A stretch of DNA of 64,000 nucleotides from Edwardsiella anguillarum ET080813 (GCF_000264765.2 NZ_CP006664.1:1364001-1428000), one strand, 5' to 3'; positions 18,557 to 33,771 are shown, counted from the first letter of the stretch. Numbers and translations: made by a program. The notes: a model not told the origin generated them from the letters alone.

Positions 18557-18977
18557 CAATCCTATCCCCTTGTATGGTTGCTACAATACGGCGCGCGCCG
18601 CCCTGTATGCGGTGTTCGCCAAGCCAAATACCCTGCCAGGTTCCAAGCTGTAACGCGCCCTGGCGCACCGGCACCGTCAGCGAGACGCCCAGCAGAGACG
18701 ACGCAATATGGGCGGGCATATCGTCCGCGCCTTCATCGTCGTGCGCATAGGGAGCGCCATCCGGCACCGTGCGCGAAAAATAACCTTCCATGTCATAGCG
18801 CACTGTGGGATCACAGTTTTCATTGAGGGTAAGCGACGCAGAGGTGTGCTGTAACAGCAGGTGCAACAGCCCGACCCGCACCTGACGCAGCGCGGGCAGG
18901 CCGGCAATAATCTCGGCAGTAATCAGGTGGAAACCACGCGCTCTCGCCCGCAGAACCAGGGTATGCTGATACCACAT
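18549..18977 (-). CDS. yjbQ: YjbQ, UPF0047-family protein
   Basis: A 142-residue protein; E. coli YjbQ is 138. The family signature [18 protein letters not shown] is intact, followed by [18 protein letters not shown] and [12 protein letters not shown]. Homologues can replace thiamine phosphate synthase when overexpressed, but the normal role is not known. Its stop overlaps the start of yjbR by about 8 bases, which suggests translational coupling. Confidence 0.9.
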   Translation of the reverse strand: MWYQHTLVLRARARGFHLITAEIIAGLPALRQVRVGLLHLLLQHTSASLTLNENCDPTVRYDMEGYFSRTVPDGAPYAHDDEGADDMPAHIASSLLGVSLTVPVRQGALQLGTWQGIWLGEHRIQGGARRIVATIQGDRIDE

Positions 18978-19130
18978 CTTGCGACGTCCTCAATAAGTAT
19001 ATTCTTTGTACAGTCGGCGGCAAGAAAACGCAGCGGAAAGTTCTGTAAAGATAGCCAGACGCCGCGTCAGTAACGCGTAGACACGGGGAGATACGCGTGC
19101 CTAAACGCAGAATCTACGCAGCGCCGGCCA

Positions 19131-20336
19131 TTATTCCTGCGGCGCCATCACGCGAACCAGCGCGGTGGCCACGCGATCGAGGTTACTCTCGTTGAGTCCC
19201 GCCATGCACATACGCCCGCTGCCGACCAGGTAAACGCCGTCGCGCCGGCGCAGATCGCCGACCTGCTGCGCACTGAGTCCGGTATAGCTGAACATGCCCC
19301 GCTGCTGACACAGGTAGTCAAAGCGACGCGACGGCAGCGCCAGGTTGAGGCGCGACGCCAGCTGCCCGCGCATGGCGATGATGCGCAGGCGCATCGCCTC
19401 TACCTCTTCGCGCCACTGGCGCTGTAAATCGGCGTCATTCAGCACCGTAGCCACAAGGGCGGCGCCGTGCAACGGCGGGCTGGAGTAGTTGCGCCGCACC
19501 GTCGCCTTCAGCTGTCCCAGCACCCGCCCGGCCTCGACCTCATCGCTGCACATGACCGACAGACCGCCGACGCGCTCACCGTACAGCGAGAAAATTTTAG
19601 AGAACGAGTTGCTGACCAGGCAGGGCAGCCCTGCGGCGGCCATCGTCCGGATAGCATAGGCATCCTGCTCCATGCCGCCGCCGAACCCCTGATAGGCAAT
19701 ATCCAGAAACGGGATCAGCGCCCGACGTCGCAGCAGCGACACCAGACTATCCCACTGCGCCGGCGTCAGATCCGAACCGGTGGGGTTATGGCAGCAGGGG
19801 TGAAGTAGCACGATGCTGTGGGGCGGCAGCTGCGCCAACGTCTCCAGCATGGCATCGAAGCACACGCCCAGCGTCTGGGGATCAAAATAGGGATAGCGAT
19901 GTACCCGGAAACCCGCGCCCTCGAAAATCGCGACATGATTCTCCCAGGTAGGATCGCTGACCCAGACCTCGGCACGGGGAAAATATCGCCGCAGAAAGTC
20001 TGCGCCCACCTTGAGTGCGCCTGACCCCCCCAGAGTCTGAATGGTCGCCACCCGCCGCGCGCGCAGCGCGGGATGATCCCCCCCCAGCAGCAGCGACTGT
20101 ACCGCGCTGCGGTAGTCTGCCATCCCCTCCATCGGCAGATAGAGCGGCGCCGCCGGCGCCGCGGCGTTCAGCCGGGCCTGCGCCGTAGCGACGGAGGCCA
20201 GCATCGGCACCTCCCCCCGCGAGTCATAGTACAGGCCGATACTCAGATTCACTTTTTGCGCGCGGGCGTCCCGCTTATAGCTCTCCATCAGGGAGAGGAT
20301 CGGATCGCCGGCATAGTCATCTACATGTTCAAACAC
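19131..20336 (-). CDS. tyrB: TyrB, aromatic amino acid aminotransferase
   Basis: A 401-residue fold-type I PLP aminotransferase; E. coli TyrB is 397. It makes tyrosine and phenylalanine (and leucine) from the keto acids with glutamate. The beginning [20 protein letters not shown] is TyrB-like rather than AspC-like. The PLP lysine is in [31 protein letters not shown] and the substrate arginine near the C-terminus ([11 protein letters not shown]) are present. I could not find a TGTAAA-N6-TTTACA TyrR box in the 240 bases upstream. Confidence 0.95.
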   Translation of the reverse strand: MFEHVDDYAGDPILSLMESYKRDARAQKVNLSIGLYYDSRGEVPMLASVATAQARLNAAAPAAPLYLPMEGMADYRSAVQSLLLGGDHPALRARRVATIQTLGGSGALKVGADFLRRYFPRAEVWVSDPTWENHVAIFEGAGFRVHRYPYFDPQTLGVCFDAMLETLAQLPPHSIVLLHPCCHNPTGSDLTPAQWDSLVSLLRRRALIPFLDIAYQGFGGGMEQDAYAIRTMAAAGLPCLVSNSFSKIFSLYGERVGGLSVMCSDEVEAGRVLGQLKATVRRNYSSPPLHGAALVATVLNDADLQRQWREEVEAMRLRIIAMRGQLASRLNLALPSRRFDYLCQQRGMFSYTGLSAQQVGDLRRRDGVYLVGSGRMCMAGLNESNLDRVATALVRVMAPQE

Positions 20337-20578
20337 GGGGGGCTCCTTGTTGGCACGGTCCTACGGTAAGGGAGCCATCACCGACGGTCAGCCCGGCACT
20401 GGCCGGGGCAGAACGTCGGCGCGCTCCTCGTCATAACATACCCTTAACCGAAGGGAAAACACCAGCGGGGTCACGCTCTCGCGGCGCCGCCTCTGCGCGG
20501 AGCTCCATCGCTGAGATGAATATGCTAAGGTGAAAATCTGACGGCCTATTCCCTACCCATCCGCAACGGAGATGCCCC

Positions 20579-21409
20579 ATGTCCACCCCTCCCTTTATTA
20601 CGCTGAATGACGGTAACCGCATTCCCCAGCTGGGGCTCGGCGTCTGGCAGGTCAGCGATACGCTGGCCCGTGACGTGGTCAGCGAGGCGCTGCGCGTCGG
20701 CTATCGCGCCATCGATACCGCCGCGATCTATGGCAATGAGAGCGGCGTCGGCCAGGCGCTGCAGCACAGCGGCCTGGCACGAGAGTCGCTGTTTATCACC
20801 ACCAAGCTGTGGAACGCGGATCACATGGCGGTCGATCAGGCCTTTCACGCCAGCCTGCACAAGCTGCGCCTTGAGTATGTTGATCTGTACCTGATCCACT
20901 GGCCAATGGCGCTGCAGGATACCTTTGTTCACGCCTGGCGTCGGCTGATCGACCTGCGACGCCAAGGAGTGGTGAAAAGCATCGGGGTCTGCAACTTCAA
21001 TATTGACCATCTCCAGCGCCTGCTGGATGAAACCGGCGTGGTGCCGACCATCAACCAAATTGAGCTACACCCACTGATGCAGCAGCGGGAGCTACAGTCA
21101 TGGAATCATCACCACGGTATTGCCACGGAGGCCTGGAGCCCGCTGGCGCAGGGAGGAGAGGGCGTATTTGACGCGGAGCCGATCCGCCGTTTGGCGGCCA
21201 AATATGGCAAGACGCCGGCGCAGATCGTGATCCGCTGGCATCTGGACTGCGGGAGGATAGTGATCCCCAAAACGGTCTCGGCGATACGCCTGAGGGAAAA
21301 TATCAACGTATTTGACTTTACGCTGGAGGCGAGCGAACGGGCGCAGATCGCCCGCCTGGAGTGCGGCAAGCGATTAGGCTCCGATCCCGCCACCTATATG
21401 CGCCTGTAG
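20579..21409 (+). CDS. dkgA: DkgA, 2,5-diketo-D-gluconate reductase A-type aldo/keto reductase
   Basis: A 276-residue NADPH-dependent aldo/keto reductase closely similar to E. coli DkgA (YqhE). The catalytic tetrad is in place: D and Y in DTAAIYGNE, K in TTKLWN, H in LIHWP. SIGVCNFNIDHLQRLLDETGV, INQIELHPLMQQ and the coenzyme-binding VIPKTVSAIRLREN are family signatures. It reduces small carbonyls such as methylglyoxal and keto esters. GGAG lies before the ATG. It faces ygiQ, its neighbour region in E. coli too. Confidence 0.93.
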   Translation: MSTPPFITLNDGNRIPQLGLGVWQVSDTLARDVVSEALRVGYRAIDTAAIYGNESGVGQALQHSGLARESLFITTKLWNADHMAVDQAFHASLHKLRLEYVDLYLIHWPMALQDTFVHAWRRLIDLRRQGVVKSIGVCNFNIDHLQRLLDETGVVPTINQIELHPLMQQRELQSWNHHHGIATEAWSPLAQGGEGVFDAEPIRRLAAKYGKTPAQIVIRWHLDCGRIVIPKTVSAIRLRENINVFDFTLEASERAQIARLECGKRLGSDPATYMRL

Positions 21410-21419
21410 CCGGTGAGCG

Positions 21420-21447
21420 CAGCCCTGATGCTAAAGCATCAAGGCTG
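21420..21447. terminator. Hairpin between convergent dkgA and ygiQ
   Basis: An 11 of 12 base-pair stem (CAGCCCTGATGC/GCATCAAGGCTG) with a TAAA loop lies directly after dkgA. It lacks a clear T-run, so it may be a terminator or merely a protective structure. Confidence 0.45.
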
Positions 21448-21459
21448 TCGGCAAGGGCG

Positions 21460-23724
21460 TTAGCGCGGCTTTTTAGCCTGTCCGGCGGGACGCGCCGGTC
21501 GGGCGTTACGCCCTTCGGGGCGAGCAGGACGGCCATTATTTCCCTTTCCGCCCGGACGGGCGGCAGGCTGTGCGGCGCCCTTCGCGGCCCCGCGCGTTGC
21601 TGGTCGTCCGCTACCCTGAGGATGTGCGCCGGTATGCTTGGTCATGGCTGGCGTCATATTGCGCTGGTAGCCGCGGCGCGCGGCGCGCTGCTCCTCCAGC
21701 GTCGGCGCAGGTACCAGACACTCGCGACGATTGCCGATCAGGTGCTGTAGCCCCATCTCCTCCAGCGCGGTGCGGATCATCGGCCAGTTGGCCGGATCGT
21801 GATAGCGCAGCAGCGCCTTATGCAGCCTGCGCTGACGCTCGCCCTTCGGCACCACCACATCTTCGCTCTTATAGTCCACCTTAGTCAGCGGGTTCTTGCC
21901 GGTGTAATACATGGTGGTCGAGTTGGCCAGCGGTGATGGATAGAAATTCTGCACCTGATCGAGGCGGAAGCGGTGCTGTTTTAGCCACAGCGCCAGATTG
22001 ACCATATCCTCATCCCGGGTCCCCGGGTGCGCGGAGATAAAGTAGGGGATGAGGTACTGCTCTTTCCCGGCCTGCTTCGAATAGGCGTCAAACAGCTCCT
22101 TAAAACGGTAGTAGCTGCCCATCCCCGGCTTCATCATCTTGGACAGCGGCCCCTCTTCCGTATGCTCCGGCGCGATCTTCAGATAGCCGCCGACGTGATG
22201 CGTGGCCAGCTCTTTGATATAGCGCGGATCCTGTACCGCCAGATCGTAACGTACCCCGGAGGCGATCAGGATCTTTTTCACCCCCTGCAGATCGCGGGCA
22301 CGCCGGTAGAGCTTAATGGTCGGCTCATGGTTGGTGTCCATATGACGACAGATATCCGGATAGACGCAGGAGGCGCGGCGGCAGGTCTGCTCCGCGCGCG
22401 GCGACTGGCAGCGCAGCATATACATGTTGGCGGTCGGACCGCCCAGATCGGAGATGATGCCGGTAAATCCGGGAACCTTATCGCGGATCTCCTCGATCTC
22501 GCGAATGATGGAGTCCTCAGAGCGACTCTGAATGATGCGGCCCTCGTGCTCAGTGATAGAGCAGAAGGCACAGCCGCCATAGCAGCCGCGCATGATGTTG
22601 ACGGAGAAGCGGATCATGTCATAGGCCGGTAGGCGGGCCTTGCCGTAAGCGGGATGCGGTACGCGCTGGAACGGCAGGGCATAGACGCTGTCCATCTCCT
22701 CGGTGCTCAGCGGGATCGCAGGCGGGTTGACCCACACGTAGCGATCGCCGTGCTTCTGCATCAGGGCGCGTGCGCAGCCGGGGTTGGTTTCATGATGCAA
22801 AATACGCGAGGCGTGGGCATACATCACCTTATCGCCCTTCACCTTCTCAAACGACGGCAGCAGCACATAGGTCTTCTCCCACGGCTTTGGCTTAGGGGCG
22901 CGTACGCTGATCGGCGTCGCCTCATCCGCGGCCTTGGGCGAGCAGGCCAAATCATCGCCGTAGGGGTTCGGAATGGGATCAATGCGCCCCGGCATATCGA
23001 TACGGGTCGAGTCCACTCCGCTCCAGCCCGGCAGGGCCTCTTTACGCATGACGGCGGTATTGCGCACGTCGCAGATAGAGGCGATGGGCTCACCCGCAGC
23101 TAAACGATGCGCAACCTCAACCAGCGGGCGTTCGCCGTTGCCATACATCAGCATATCCGCCTTGGCATCCACCAACACAGAGCGGCGTACCGTATCCGAC
23201 CAATAGTCATAGTGCGCCACGCGGCGCAGGCTGGCCTCGATGCCCCCAAGGATAACCGGGACATCGCTGAAAGCCTCTTTGCAGCGCTGGCTGTATACCA
23301 GCGTGGCGCGATCCGGGCGCTTGCCGCCTTCGTTGTTCGGCGTGTAGGCATCATCGTGGCGCAGCTTACGATCGGCCGTATAGCGGTTAATCATCGAATC
23401 CATGTTCCCGGCGGTGACGCCAAAGAACAGGTTCGGTTTACCCAGACGCATAAAATCGTCTTTGCTGGTCCAGTCCGGCTGGGCGATGATGCCGACCCGG
23501 AAACCCTGCGCCTCCAGCATGCGGCCAACAATCGCCATGCCAAAGCTGGGATGATCCACGTAGGCATCCCCGGTCACGATGATAATGTCACAGCTGTCCC
23601 AGCCCAGCTTATCCATCTCTGCACGCGACATCGGTAAAAAAGGCGCGGTGCCGAAACATTCGGCCCAATAAGGGGTATAGGAGAACAGATCGCGCTCCGG
23701 TTGGATCAGGCTGACACTACTCAT
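21460..23724 (-). CDS. ygiQ: YgiQ-family radical SAM protein
   Basis: A 754-residue radical SAM protein; E. coli YgiQ is about 739. The N-terminal domain begins near [31 protein letters not shown]. The 4Fe-4S/SAM motif [13 protein letters not shown] lies near residue 375, and a second cysteine set follows ([15 protein letters not shown]). The last about 55 residues are a low-complexity tail of Gly, Arg, Pro, Ala and Lys, as expected for an unfolded, basic, possibly RNA-binding extension. The substrate is unknown. Confidence 0.93.
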   Translation of the reverse strand: MSSVSLIQPERDLFSYTPYWAECFGTAPFLPMSRAEMDKLGWDSCDIIIVTGDAYVDHPSFGMAIVGRMLEAQGFRVGIIAQPDWTSKDDFMRLGKPNLFFGVTAGNMDSMINRYTADRKLRHDDAYTPNNEGGKRPDRATLVYSQRCKEAFSDVPVILGGIEASLRRVAHYDYWSDTVRRSVLVDAKADMLMYGNGERPLVEVAHRLAAGEPIASICDVRNTAVMRKEALPGWSGVDSTRIDMPGRIDPIPNPYGDDLACSPKAADEATPISVRAPKPKPWEKTYVLLPSFEKVKGDKVMYAHASRILHHETNPGCARALMQKHGDRYVWVNPPAIPLSTEEMDSVYALPFQRVPHPAYGKARLPAYDMIRFSVNIMRGCYGGCAFCSITEHEGRIIQSRSEDSIIREIEEIRDKVPGFTGIISDLGGPTANMYMLRCQSPRAEQTCRRASCVYPDICRHMDTNHEPTIKLYRRARDLQGVKKILIASGVRYDLAVQDPRYIKELATHHVGGYLKIAPEHTEEGPLSKMMKPGMGSYYRFKELFDAYSKQAGKEQYLIPYFISAHPGTRDEDMVNLALWLKQHRFRLDQVQNFYPSPLANSTTMYYTGKNPLTKVDYKSEDVVVPKGERQRRLHKALLRYHDPANWPMIRTALEEMGLQHLIGNRRECLVPAPTLEEQRAARRGYQRNMTPAMTKHTGAHPQGSGRPATRGAAKGAAQPAARPGGKGNNGRPARPEGRNARPARPAGQAKKPR

Positions 23725-23873
23725 GACGGTACTCTTGTATTGATAAGACAGGCAGGTCTGGTGAACAAATCATCAGGATCAGGGCGGCGATTATACGCAT
23801 TACGGCGGAGAAATGTGAGGGTTATTTGTCATTCCCCCGTCTACTGCTAGCCCGGGGAAATGGCGAGCAGAGC

Positions 23874-24803
23874 TTACTCCAGAGTGGGATTCATCTGACG
23901 CAGATCGTAAGGGGTTATCTGGTAAACGCAGTAGTTCAGCCAGTTACTGAACAACAGGTGACCGTGGCTGCGCCAGGTCGCCGACGGCGCATCGTCTGGG
24001 TTGTCGCGGGGAAAATAGTTAAACGGCAGCGCCGGCGCCAGACCCGCGTGCAGATCGCGCCAATACTCCGCGCCCAGCGTATGGGCATCATACTCCGGAT
24101 GGCCCGTCACAAACACCGTCCGCTTATCGGCGCTGGCAAACAGGTAGGCGCCGGCCTGCGCAGACTCGGCAAAGATCTGCAGATCGGTATGCGTGCGGAT
24201 CGCCTGCGACGGAAAGTCGGCATAGCGCGAGTGCGGCGCCAAAAAGCCGTCGTCAAAGCCGCGGGTCAGCAGCGCCAATGGATCGAGCGTCTTGTGCGCA
24301 TATACTCCGGAGAGCTTCTGCGTCCGCGTCATCTTCGGTAGCCCATACAGTACATTGAGCGCCGCCTGCGCGGCCCAACAGACGAACAGGGTCGACGTCA
24401 CGTGCGCCCGTGCCCAGGTAATAACCCGTACGATCTGCGACCAATAGGCAACGTCGCCAAAGTCCACCTGTCCCAGCGGCGCGCCGGTTACGATAAGCCC
24501 ATCAAAGTTTTCTTGCTGAATGTCCTCAAAATGGCAGTAAAAGTTATTCAGGTGCTCCGCCGGCGTATTTTTTGACTCTCGCCGATCGATGCGTAGCAGC
24601 TGAATATCAATCTGCAGTGATGAGTTCGACAGCAGGCGCAGAAACTGATTTTCAGTCTCGATTTTCTTCGGCATCAGATTCAGCAACAGCACCTTCAGCG
24701 GACGAATCTCCTGCACCGCGGCCCGGGAGTCGGTCATGACAAAGACATTTTCATTACGCAAAAAATTAACGGCGGGCAACGCGTCGGGGATCCTGATTGG
24801 CAT
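23874..24803 (-). CDS. metA: MetA, homoserine O-succinyltransferase
   Basis: A 309-residue enzyme, the E. coli length, that starts methionine synthesis by acylating homoserine. The start [15 protein letters not shown] at 24803 has CAGGAG upstream; a longer frame to 24863 would cross the MetJ operator and is rejected. The catalytic cysteine is in [11 protein letters not shown] (about 142), and the His/Glu pair in VTGHPEYDA. It lies downstream of ampC on the same strand, with its own promoter region. Confidence 0.97.
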   Translation of the reverse strand: MPIRIPDALPAVNFLRNENVFVMTDSRAAVQEIRPLKVLLLNLMPKKIETENQFLRLLSNSSLQIDIQLLRIDRRESKNTPAEHLNNFYCHFEDIQQENFDGLIVTGAPLGQVDFGDVAYWSQIVRVITWARAHVTSTLFVCWAAQAALNVLYGLPKMTRTQKLSGVYAHKTLDPLALLTRGFDDGFLAPHSRYADFPSQAIRTHTDLQIFAESAQAGAYLFASADKRTVFVTGHPEYDAHTLGAEYWRDLHAGLAPALPFNYFPRDNPDDAPSATWRSHGHLLFSNWLNYCVYQITPYDLRQMNPTLE

Positions 24804-24837
24804 AAACGCTCTCCTGCGGCGATCAAAGGCGATCCTT

Positions 24838-24861
24838 GTCCATTTGGACATCTGGATAGCC
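24838..24861 (-). promoter_or_regulatory. MetJ operator (met boxes) of metA
   Basis: On the minus strand three adjacent 8-mers, GGCTATCC, AGATGTCC and AAATGGAC, align with the E. coli metA met boxes (AGCTATCT, GGATGTCT, AAACGTAT) and resemble AGACGTCT. They lie 35-58 bases upstream of the metA start, so MetJ with S-adenosylmethionine should repress metA. Confidence 0.7.
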
Positions 24862-24921
24862 AAATTAATCAGTTTTACACCGTTTGTACAGCGCAGACGC
24901 GTTGAGAAATTTTCATCTAGG

Positions 24922-24951
24922 CTGAGGGGGGCGCTACGGCGCCGCCCTCAA
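24922..24951 (-). terminator. Hairpin after ampC, before metA
   Basis: On the minus strand a GC-rich imperfect stem (TGAGGG-C-GGCGC and GCGCC-CC-CCTCA around a short loop) follows the ampC stop by a few bases. The sequence after it is only modestly T-rich, so termination is possible but not certain. Confidence 0.4.
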
Positions 24952-24957
24952 CGGGCA

Positions 24958-26384
<1,427 letters not shown>

Positions 26385-26424
26385 AAAAAGCCGCCGGGCG
26401 GATAAACCCAAGGCCCCCGGCTTT
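26385..26424 (-). terminator. Second terminator of the rRNA operon
   Basis: AAAGCCG pairs with CGGCTTT and an inner GGGC with GCCC; on the minus strand the stem is followed by a run of five T. It lies about 140 bases after 5S and resembles the tandem T1-T2 layout of enterobacterial rRNA operons. Confidence 0.65.
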
Positions 26425-26513
26425 CAGACATCGCTTCCTAGACGTTCCGTTCTGCTCCACGGCCGGCGCCGCGGTTCGCCTCAGGAGTCACCCACTGCCC
26501 GGCAAAACCTCGA

Positions 26514-26550
26514 TAAACAAAAAGACCCCATGCTTGCGCATGGGGTCTTT
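26514..26550 (-). terminator. First terminator (T1) of the rRNA operon
   Basis: A perfect 13-bp stem AAAGACCCCATGC/GCATGGGGTCTTT closed by a GCAA tetraloop (minus strand) and followed by TTTTTGTTT. It starts about 12 bases after the 5S gene. Confidence 0.95.
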
Positions 26551-26561
26551 CCGTTTGTTTG

Positions 26562-26681
26562 ATGCCTGGCAGTTCCCTACTCTCGCATGGGGAGACCCCA
26601 CACTACCATCGGCGCTACGGCGTTTCACTTCTGAGTTCGGCATGGGGTCAGGTGGGACCACCGCGCTATCGCCGCCAGGCA
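26562..26681 (-). rRNA. rrf: 5S ribosomal RNA
   Basis: A 120-base gene beginning TGCCTGGCGGCGATAGCGCG and ending CTGCCAGGCAT on the minus strand; the terminal helix is intact and the sequence is nearly identical to E. coli 5S. It is the only 5S gene here: the tRNA-Thr and second 5S that follow E. coli rrnD are absent. Confidence 0.97.
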
Positions 26682-26770
26682 AATTCTGTTTTACCAACCG
26701 CCATCACTGGCCATCGGTTCCAATCTTGAACAAGCTAAATTCGTCTCTCTAAAAACACCTTCGGTGTTGT

Positions 26771-29678
<2,908 letters not shown>

Positions 29679-29783
29679 TCACAACCCGAAGATGTTTCAC
29701 TTCGTGCTGTAAGCATTTGAGAGACTCTCGAATCACTTATTAAAAGCAATTCGATTGTTTTCGAATTTTCAGCTTGTTCCAGA

Positions 29784-29796
29784 TTGTTAAAGAGCA
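29784..29796 (-). promoter_or_regulatory. boxA antitermination site in the 16S-23S spacer
   Basis: The minus strand reads TGCTCTTTAACAA, identical to the boxA of the operon leader. NusB/S10 bind this element in the transcript to keep polymerase resistant to termination through 23S. Confidence 0.9.
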
Positions 29797-29839
29797 AAAT
29801 ATTTCACAACATGCTGATTTATCAGTATGTTATGACATA

Positions 29840-29917
29840 TGGTGGAGTCTATTCAGGATCTAACCGTAGACCTACCTGCGTGCAGAATACGAACTCTCGC
29901 AACTGAGCTATATCCCC
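29840..29917 (-). tRNA. tRNA-Ala(UGC)-like gene in the rRNA spacer, degenerate
   Basis: The sequence aligns along its whole length with enterobacterial tRNA-Ala(UGC): it begins GGGGATATAGCTCAG, keeps the anticodon loop TCTGCAC and ends in an encoded CCA. It has 78 bases rather than 76 and about 14 differences. Breaks include G28-G42 and A30-C40 in the anticodon stem, A50-A64 in the T stem, an extra base in the variable loop and in the acceptor 3' strand, and loss of G19 and C56, which normally pair. I doubt it makes a working tRNA. The order 16S-Ile-Ala-23S is the usual one. Sequence error cannot be excluded. Confidence 0.6.
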
Positions 29918-29972
29918 ATGACTTTACTGCCGATACCTTATTTCCACCGTCAGCTTCACCCAGGAAGGGAGT

Positions 29973-30049
29973 TGGTAGGCCAGATTGGACTCGAACCACC
30001 GACCTCACCCTTATCAGGGGTGAGCTCTAACCAGATGAGATACAAGCTT
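29973..30049 (-). tRNA. tRNA-Ile(GAU)-like gene in the rRNA spacer, partly degenerate
   Basis: 77 bases, the normal length, with an intact anticodon arm (CACCC-CTGATAA-GGGTG) and encoded CCA. Compared with the near-invariant enterobacterial gene it has changes that break pairs: A2-C71 and T6-T67 in the acceptor stem, T10-C25 in the D stem, and G50-A64 in the T stem; the D loop reads ATCTGGTTA instead of AGGTGGTTA. It may still be recognised as tRNA-Ile by search tools, but function is doubtful. Confidence 0.65.
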
Positions 30050-30118
30050 GCCTAAGGTATTTGCTCGAACATCTATCAGACAATCTGTGTGAGCACTACA
30101 CAATTTCGTATCTTCAGG

Positions 30119-31662
<1,544 letters not shown>

Positions 31663-31802
31663 AAAGCTTGATGCTCAAAGAAATTAAACTGTTTATTCGT
31701 AATGAATTAACTGCTGTCACTCTTCAAGACTTTAAATATTTTGGCATTCCGAGGAATGCTTAATACGAATCTTGCGAGTGCCCACACAGATTGTCTGATA
31801 AT

Positions 31803-31815
31803 TTGTTAAAGAGCA
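31803..31815 (-). promoter_or_regulatory. boxA in the rRNA leader
   Basis: TGCTCTTTAACAA on the minus strand, between the P2 promoter and 16S, starting Nus-factor antitermination. The leader and promoter stretch 31663-32156 contains this element and P1/P2 but no gene. Confidence 0.92.
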
Positions 31816-31854
31816 GTGACTTAGCAAGTTCTCCTTACCAAGTCGAGGTGGCGT

Positions 31855-31882
31855 ATATTACGCTTTCCTCGGTGAGAGTCAA
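31855..31882 (-). promoter_or_regulatory. rRNA promoter P2
   Basis: The minus strand has -35 TTGACT, a 16-base spacer and -10 TAATAT, about 100 bases downstream of P1 and 190 bases upstream of 16S. Confidence 0.85.
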
Positions 31883-31962
31883 CGTTTAATTTACCGTTTC
31901 ACTCTCACTCTCCCCGGCTCATCCTGTGATGTTGTTCACATGTGCCGTGTCGATGGAGGCGC

Positions 31963-31990
31963 ATTATAGGGCCTGTTTTACCGGGCGCAA
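31963..31990 (-). promoter_or_regulatory. rRNA promoter P1
   Basis: The minus strand has -35 TTGCGC, a 16-base spacer, a perfect -10 TATAAT and a GC-rich discriminator GCGCC, the features that make P1 sensitive to ppGpp and initiating nucleotide. A short A/T-rich segment lies just upstream of the -35. Confidence 0.9.
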
Positions 31991-32156
31991 CCGCTATTTT
32001 GCCCCAAATGAACCGAATGGCGCATTACACAGCAATTGAACTGCTTATACCTCATTACGCACAGAGTTATCCACATATCGGCAGACGTTATCGATTGAAT
32101 TCCCCCACCGGCGCGCTAGTATCGCCAACATCCCTTCCATTTTTCAGGCGGTCACC

Positions 32157-32711
32157 ATGTCTCTATCCGTACGTCCCTATCTCTCTTTTATGCCGATCTT
32201 AGGCGAACGCCTCTTTATAGATGCAACCGCAACCGTGATTGGACAGGTCACGCTGGGTGATGACGTCAGTATCTGGCCTCAGGTCGTGATCCGTGGCGAT
32301 GTTAACTCTATTGTCATTGGCGAGCGCAGCAATATCCAAGACGGCAGCGTGATCCATGTAGGCAACCGTTCCACGTCAACCCAGGGTCACCCGACCATTG
32401 TCGGCAGCGACGTGACGGTTGGCCATAAGGTGATGCTGCACGGTTGCTGTATTGGCGATAGAGTTCTGATCGGTATGGGCGCCATCGTTCTGGATGGTGT
32501 ACAGATAGAAGATGAGGTCATTCTGGGTGCGGGAAGTCTGGTTCCGCCGGGAAAACGGCTGGAGAGCGGCTTTTTATATCTGGGCAGCCCGGCTCGCCAA
32601 ATCCGGCCACTGACGACGCGGGAGCGGGCAGGGCTGCGCCAGTCGGCCGACAACTACGTTAACTGGAAGAACGACTATCTCTCACAGGCGGAAATCCACA
32701 CCCAGCCCTGA
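32157..32711 (+). CDS. yrdA: YrdA, gamma-carbonic anhydrase-like hexapeptide protein
   Basis: A 184-residue left-handed beta-helix protein, the same length as E. coli YrdA. The metal-binding histidines are in IQDGSVIHVGN and VGHKVMLHGC, and the hexapeptide turns run from TVIGQVTLGDDVSIW to LIGMGAIVLDGV. It is classed with gamma carbonic anhydrases, although the activity of YrdA is unproven. It stands immediately upstream of the rRNA operon on the opposite strand, as at E. coli rrnD, and its end overlaps the convergent yrdB by 37 bases. Confidence 0.93.
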   Translation: MSLSVRPYLSFMPILGERLFIDATATVIGQVTLGDDVSIWPQVVIRGDVNSIVIGERSNIQDGSVIHVGNRSTSTQGHPTIVGSDVTVGHKVMLHGCCIGDRVLIGMGAIVLDGVQIEDEVILGAGSLVPPGKRLESGFLYLGSPARQIRPLTTRERAGLRQSADNYVNWKNDYLSQAEIHTQP

Positions 32712-32956
32712 TCGTCATACGCTTCAGCGATAATTTCTCGCTCGGCATACTCCTCCAGCTGCCAGCGCAGGGCCTGAAACATCGTCAGCGGCGCCTGAGG
32801 CACCCCCTCCGCCCCCGCGCGGGTGGCCAAGACCTGCAGATCCGCCAGCCGAATAGCACAGGTGATCTGAAAGCCGTTGACCATCGCCGGAAAGGTGATG
32901 GTCGATGACGGTGCCTGCCACTGCTCCAGTTCGGGAAAGAGGATCGACTGATTCAT
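32675..32956 (-). CDS. yrdB: YrdB, DUF1488 family protein
   Basis: A 93-residue protein of unknown function ([13 protein letters not shown] at the start), related to E. coli YrdB. The conserved features are the [14 protein letters not shown] strand region and the C-terminal [11 protein letters not shown]. Its ATG overlaps the aroE stop in ATGA, indicating translational coupling; a longer reading to 33019 lies inside aroE and is rejected. The order tsaC-aroE-yrdB is as in E. coli. Confidence 0.88.
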   Translation of the reverse strand: MNQSILFPELEQWQAPSSTITFPAMVNGFQITCAIRLADLQVLATRAGAEGVPQAPLTMFQALRWQLEEYAEREIIAEAYDDQGWVWISACER

Positions 32957-33768
32957 CCCGCCTGCTCCTGGCGTAGCTGTATCAGCACCGGCGCTATCTG
33001 CGGCATGATGCCATGCCACAGCGAGAAGGCGTGTGCCGCCTGCGCCACCAGCATGCCGAAGCCATCAGCCAAGCGTACCGCGCCCTGCTGCTGAGCCCAG
33101 GCCAGAAACGGCGTCGCCCCCGCGCGATAAAACATGTCATAACAGGCGCAATCCGGGCGAATGATCGAGCGCGGCAGCGGCGGTACCTCACCCTGCAGCC
33201 CTGAGGCGGTCGCGTTAATAATGAGATCGAAGGTGTGGGAGCCAAGCGCGTCATAGGGTAATGCCTCAATCGCCCCCTGCGTCTGAAATGCAGCGGCCAG
33301 CGCCTGTGCCCGAGCATGGGTTCGGTTGGCCAGCGCGATCCGGCACCCCTGTTCCAACAGCGGCAGGATCACGCCGCGAGCGGCCCCACCGGCGCCCAGC
33401 AGCAAAACCCGACTCGCATCACCGATCATCGCCAGCCGATGTAAATCACTGACCAGCCCAACCCCGTCCGTGTTATCCCCCAGCAGACGGGCGTTTTGCC
33501 AATGCAGCGTATTCACCGCGCCGGCCAGACGGGCCCGCGGCGTCAAGACATCCGCCATCTGCCAAGCCTGCTCTTTAAAGGGGGTCGTGACGTTAGCGCC
33601 CCGCCCGCCCTGCTGAAAAAAGGCTATGGCAAAGGCGGGGAAATCATCCAGCGGCGCCAGCATCGCCTCATAGCTGAGCGCAATGCCGGTTTGTTGAGCA
33701 AAGAGCCGATGGATACGCGGCGACTGGCTGTGCTTTATCGGGTGACCAAAAACGGCAAATTGCTGCAT
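32953..33768 (-). CDS. aroE: AroE, shikimate dehydrogenase
   Basis: A 271-residue NADP-dependent enzyme (E. coli 272) that reduces 3-dehydroshikimate in aromatic amino acid synthesis. The start [20 protein letters not shown] is typical. Substrate residues lie in [13 protein letters not shown] and [10 protein letters not shown], and the dinucleotide loop is [11 protein letters not shown] with the NADP-selecting ANRTHARAQ. It is three bases after the tsaC stop in the same operon. Confidence 0.97.
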   Translation of the reverse strand: MQQFAVFGHPIKHSQSPRIHRLFAQQTGIALSYEAMLAPLDDFPAFAIAFFQQGGRGANVTTPFKEQAWQMADVLTPRARLAGAVNTLHWQNARLLGDNTDGVGLVSDLHRLAMIGDASRVLLLGAGGAARGVILPLLEQGCRIALANRTHARAQALAAAFQTQGAIEALPYDALGSHTFDLIINATASGLQGEVPPLPRSIIRPDCACYDMFYRAGATPFLAWAQQQGAVRLADGFGMLVAQAAHAFSLWHGIMPQIAPVLIQLRQEQAG

Positions 33769-33771
33769 CGC

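Noticed and set aside
20337-20578. TyrR boxes upstream of tyrB
   Set aside because: No TGTAAA-N6-TTTACA-like pair could be found in the gap.
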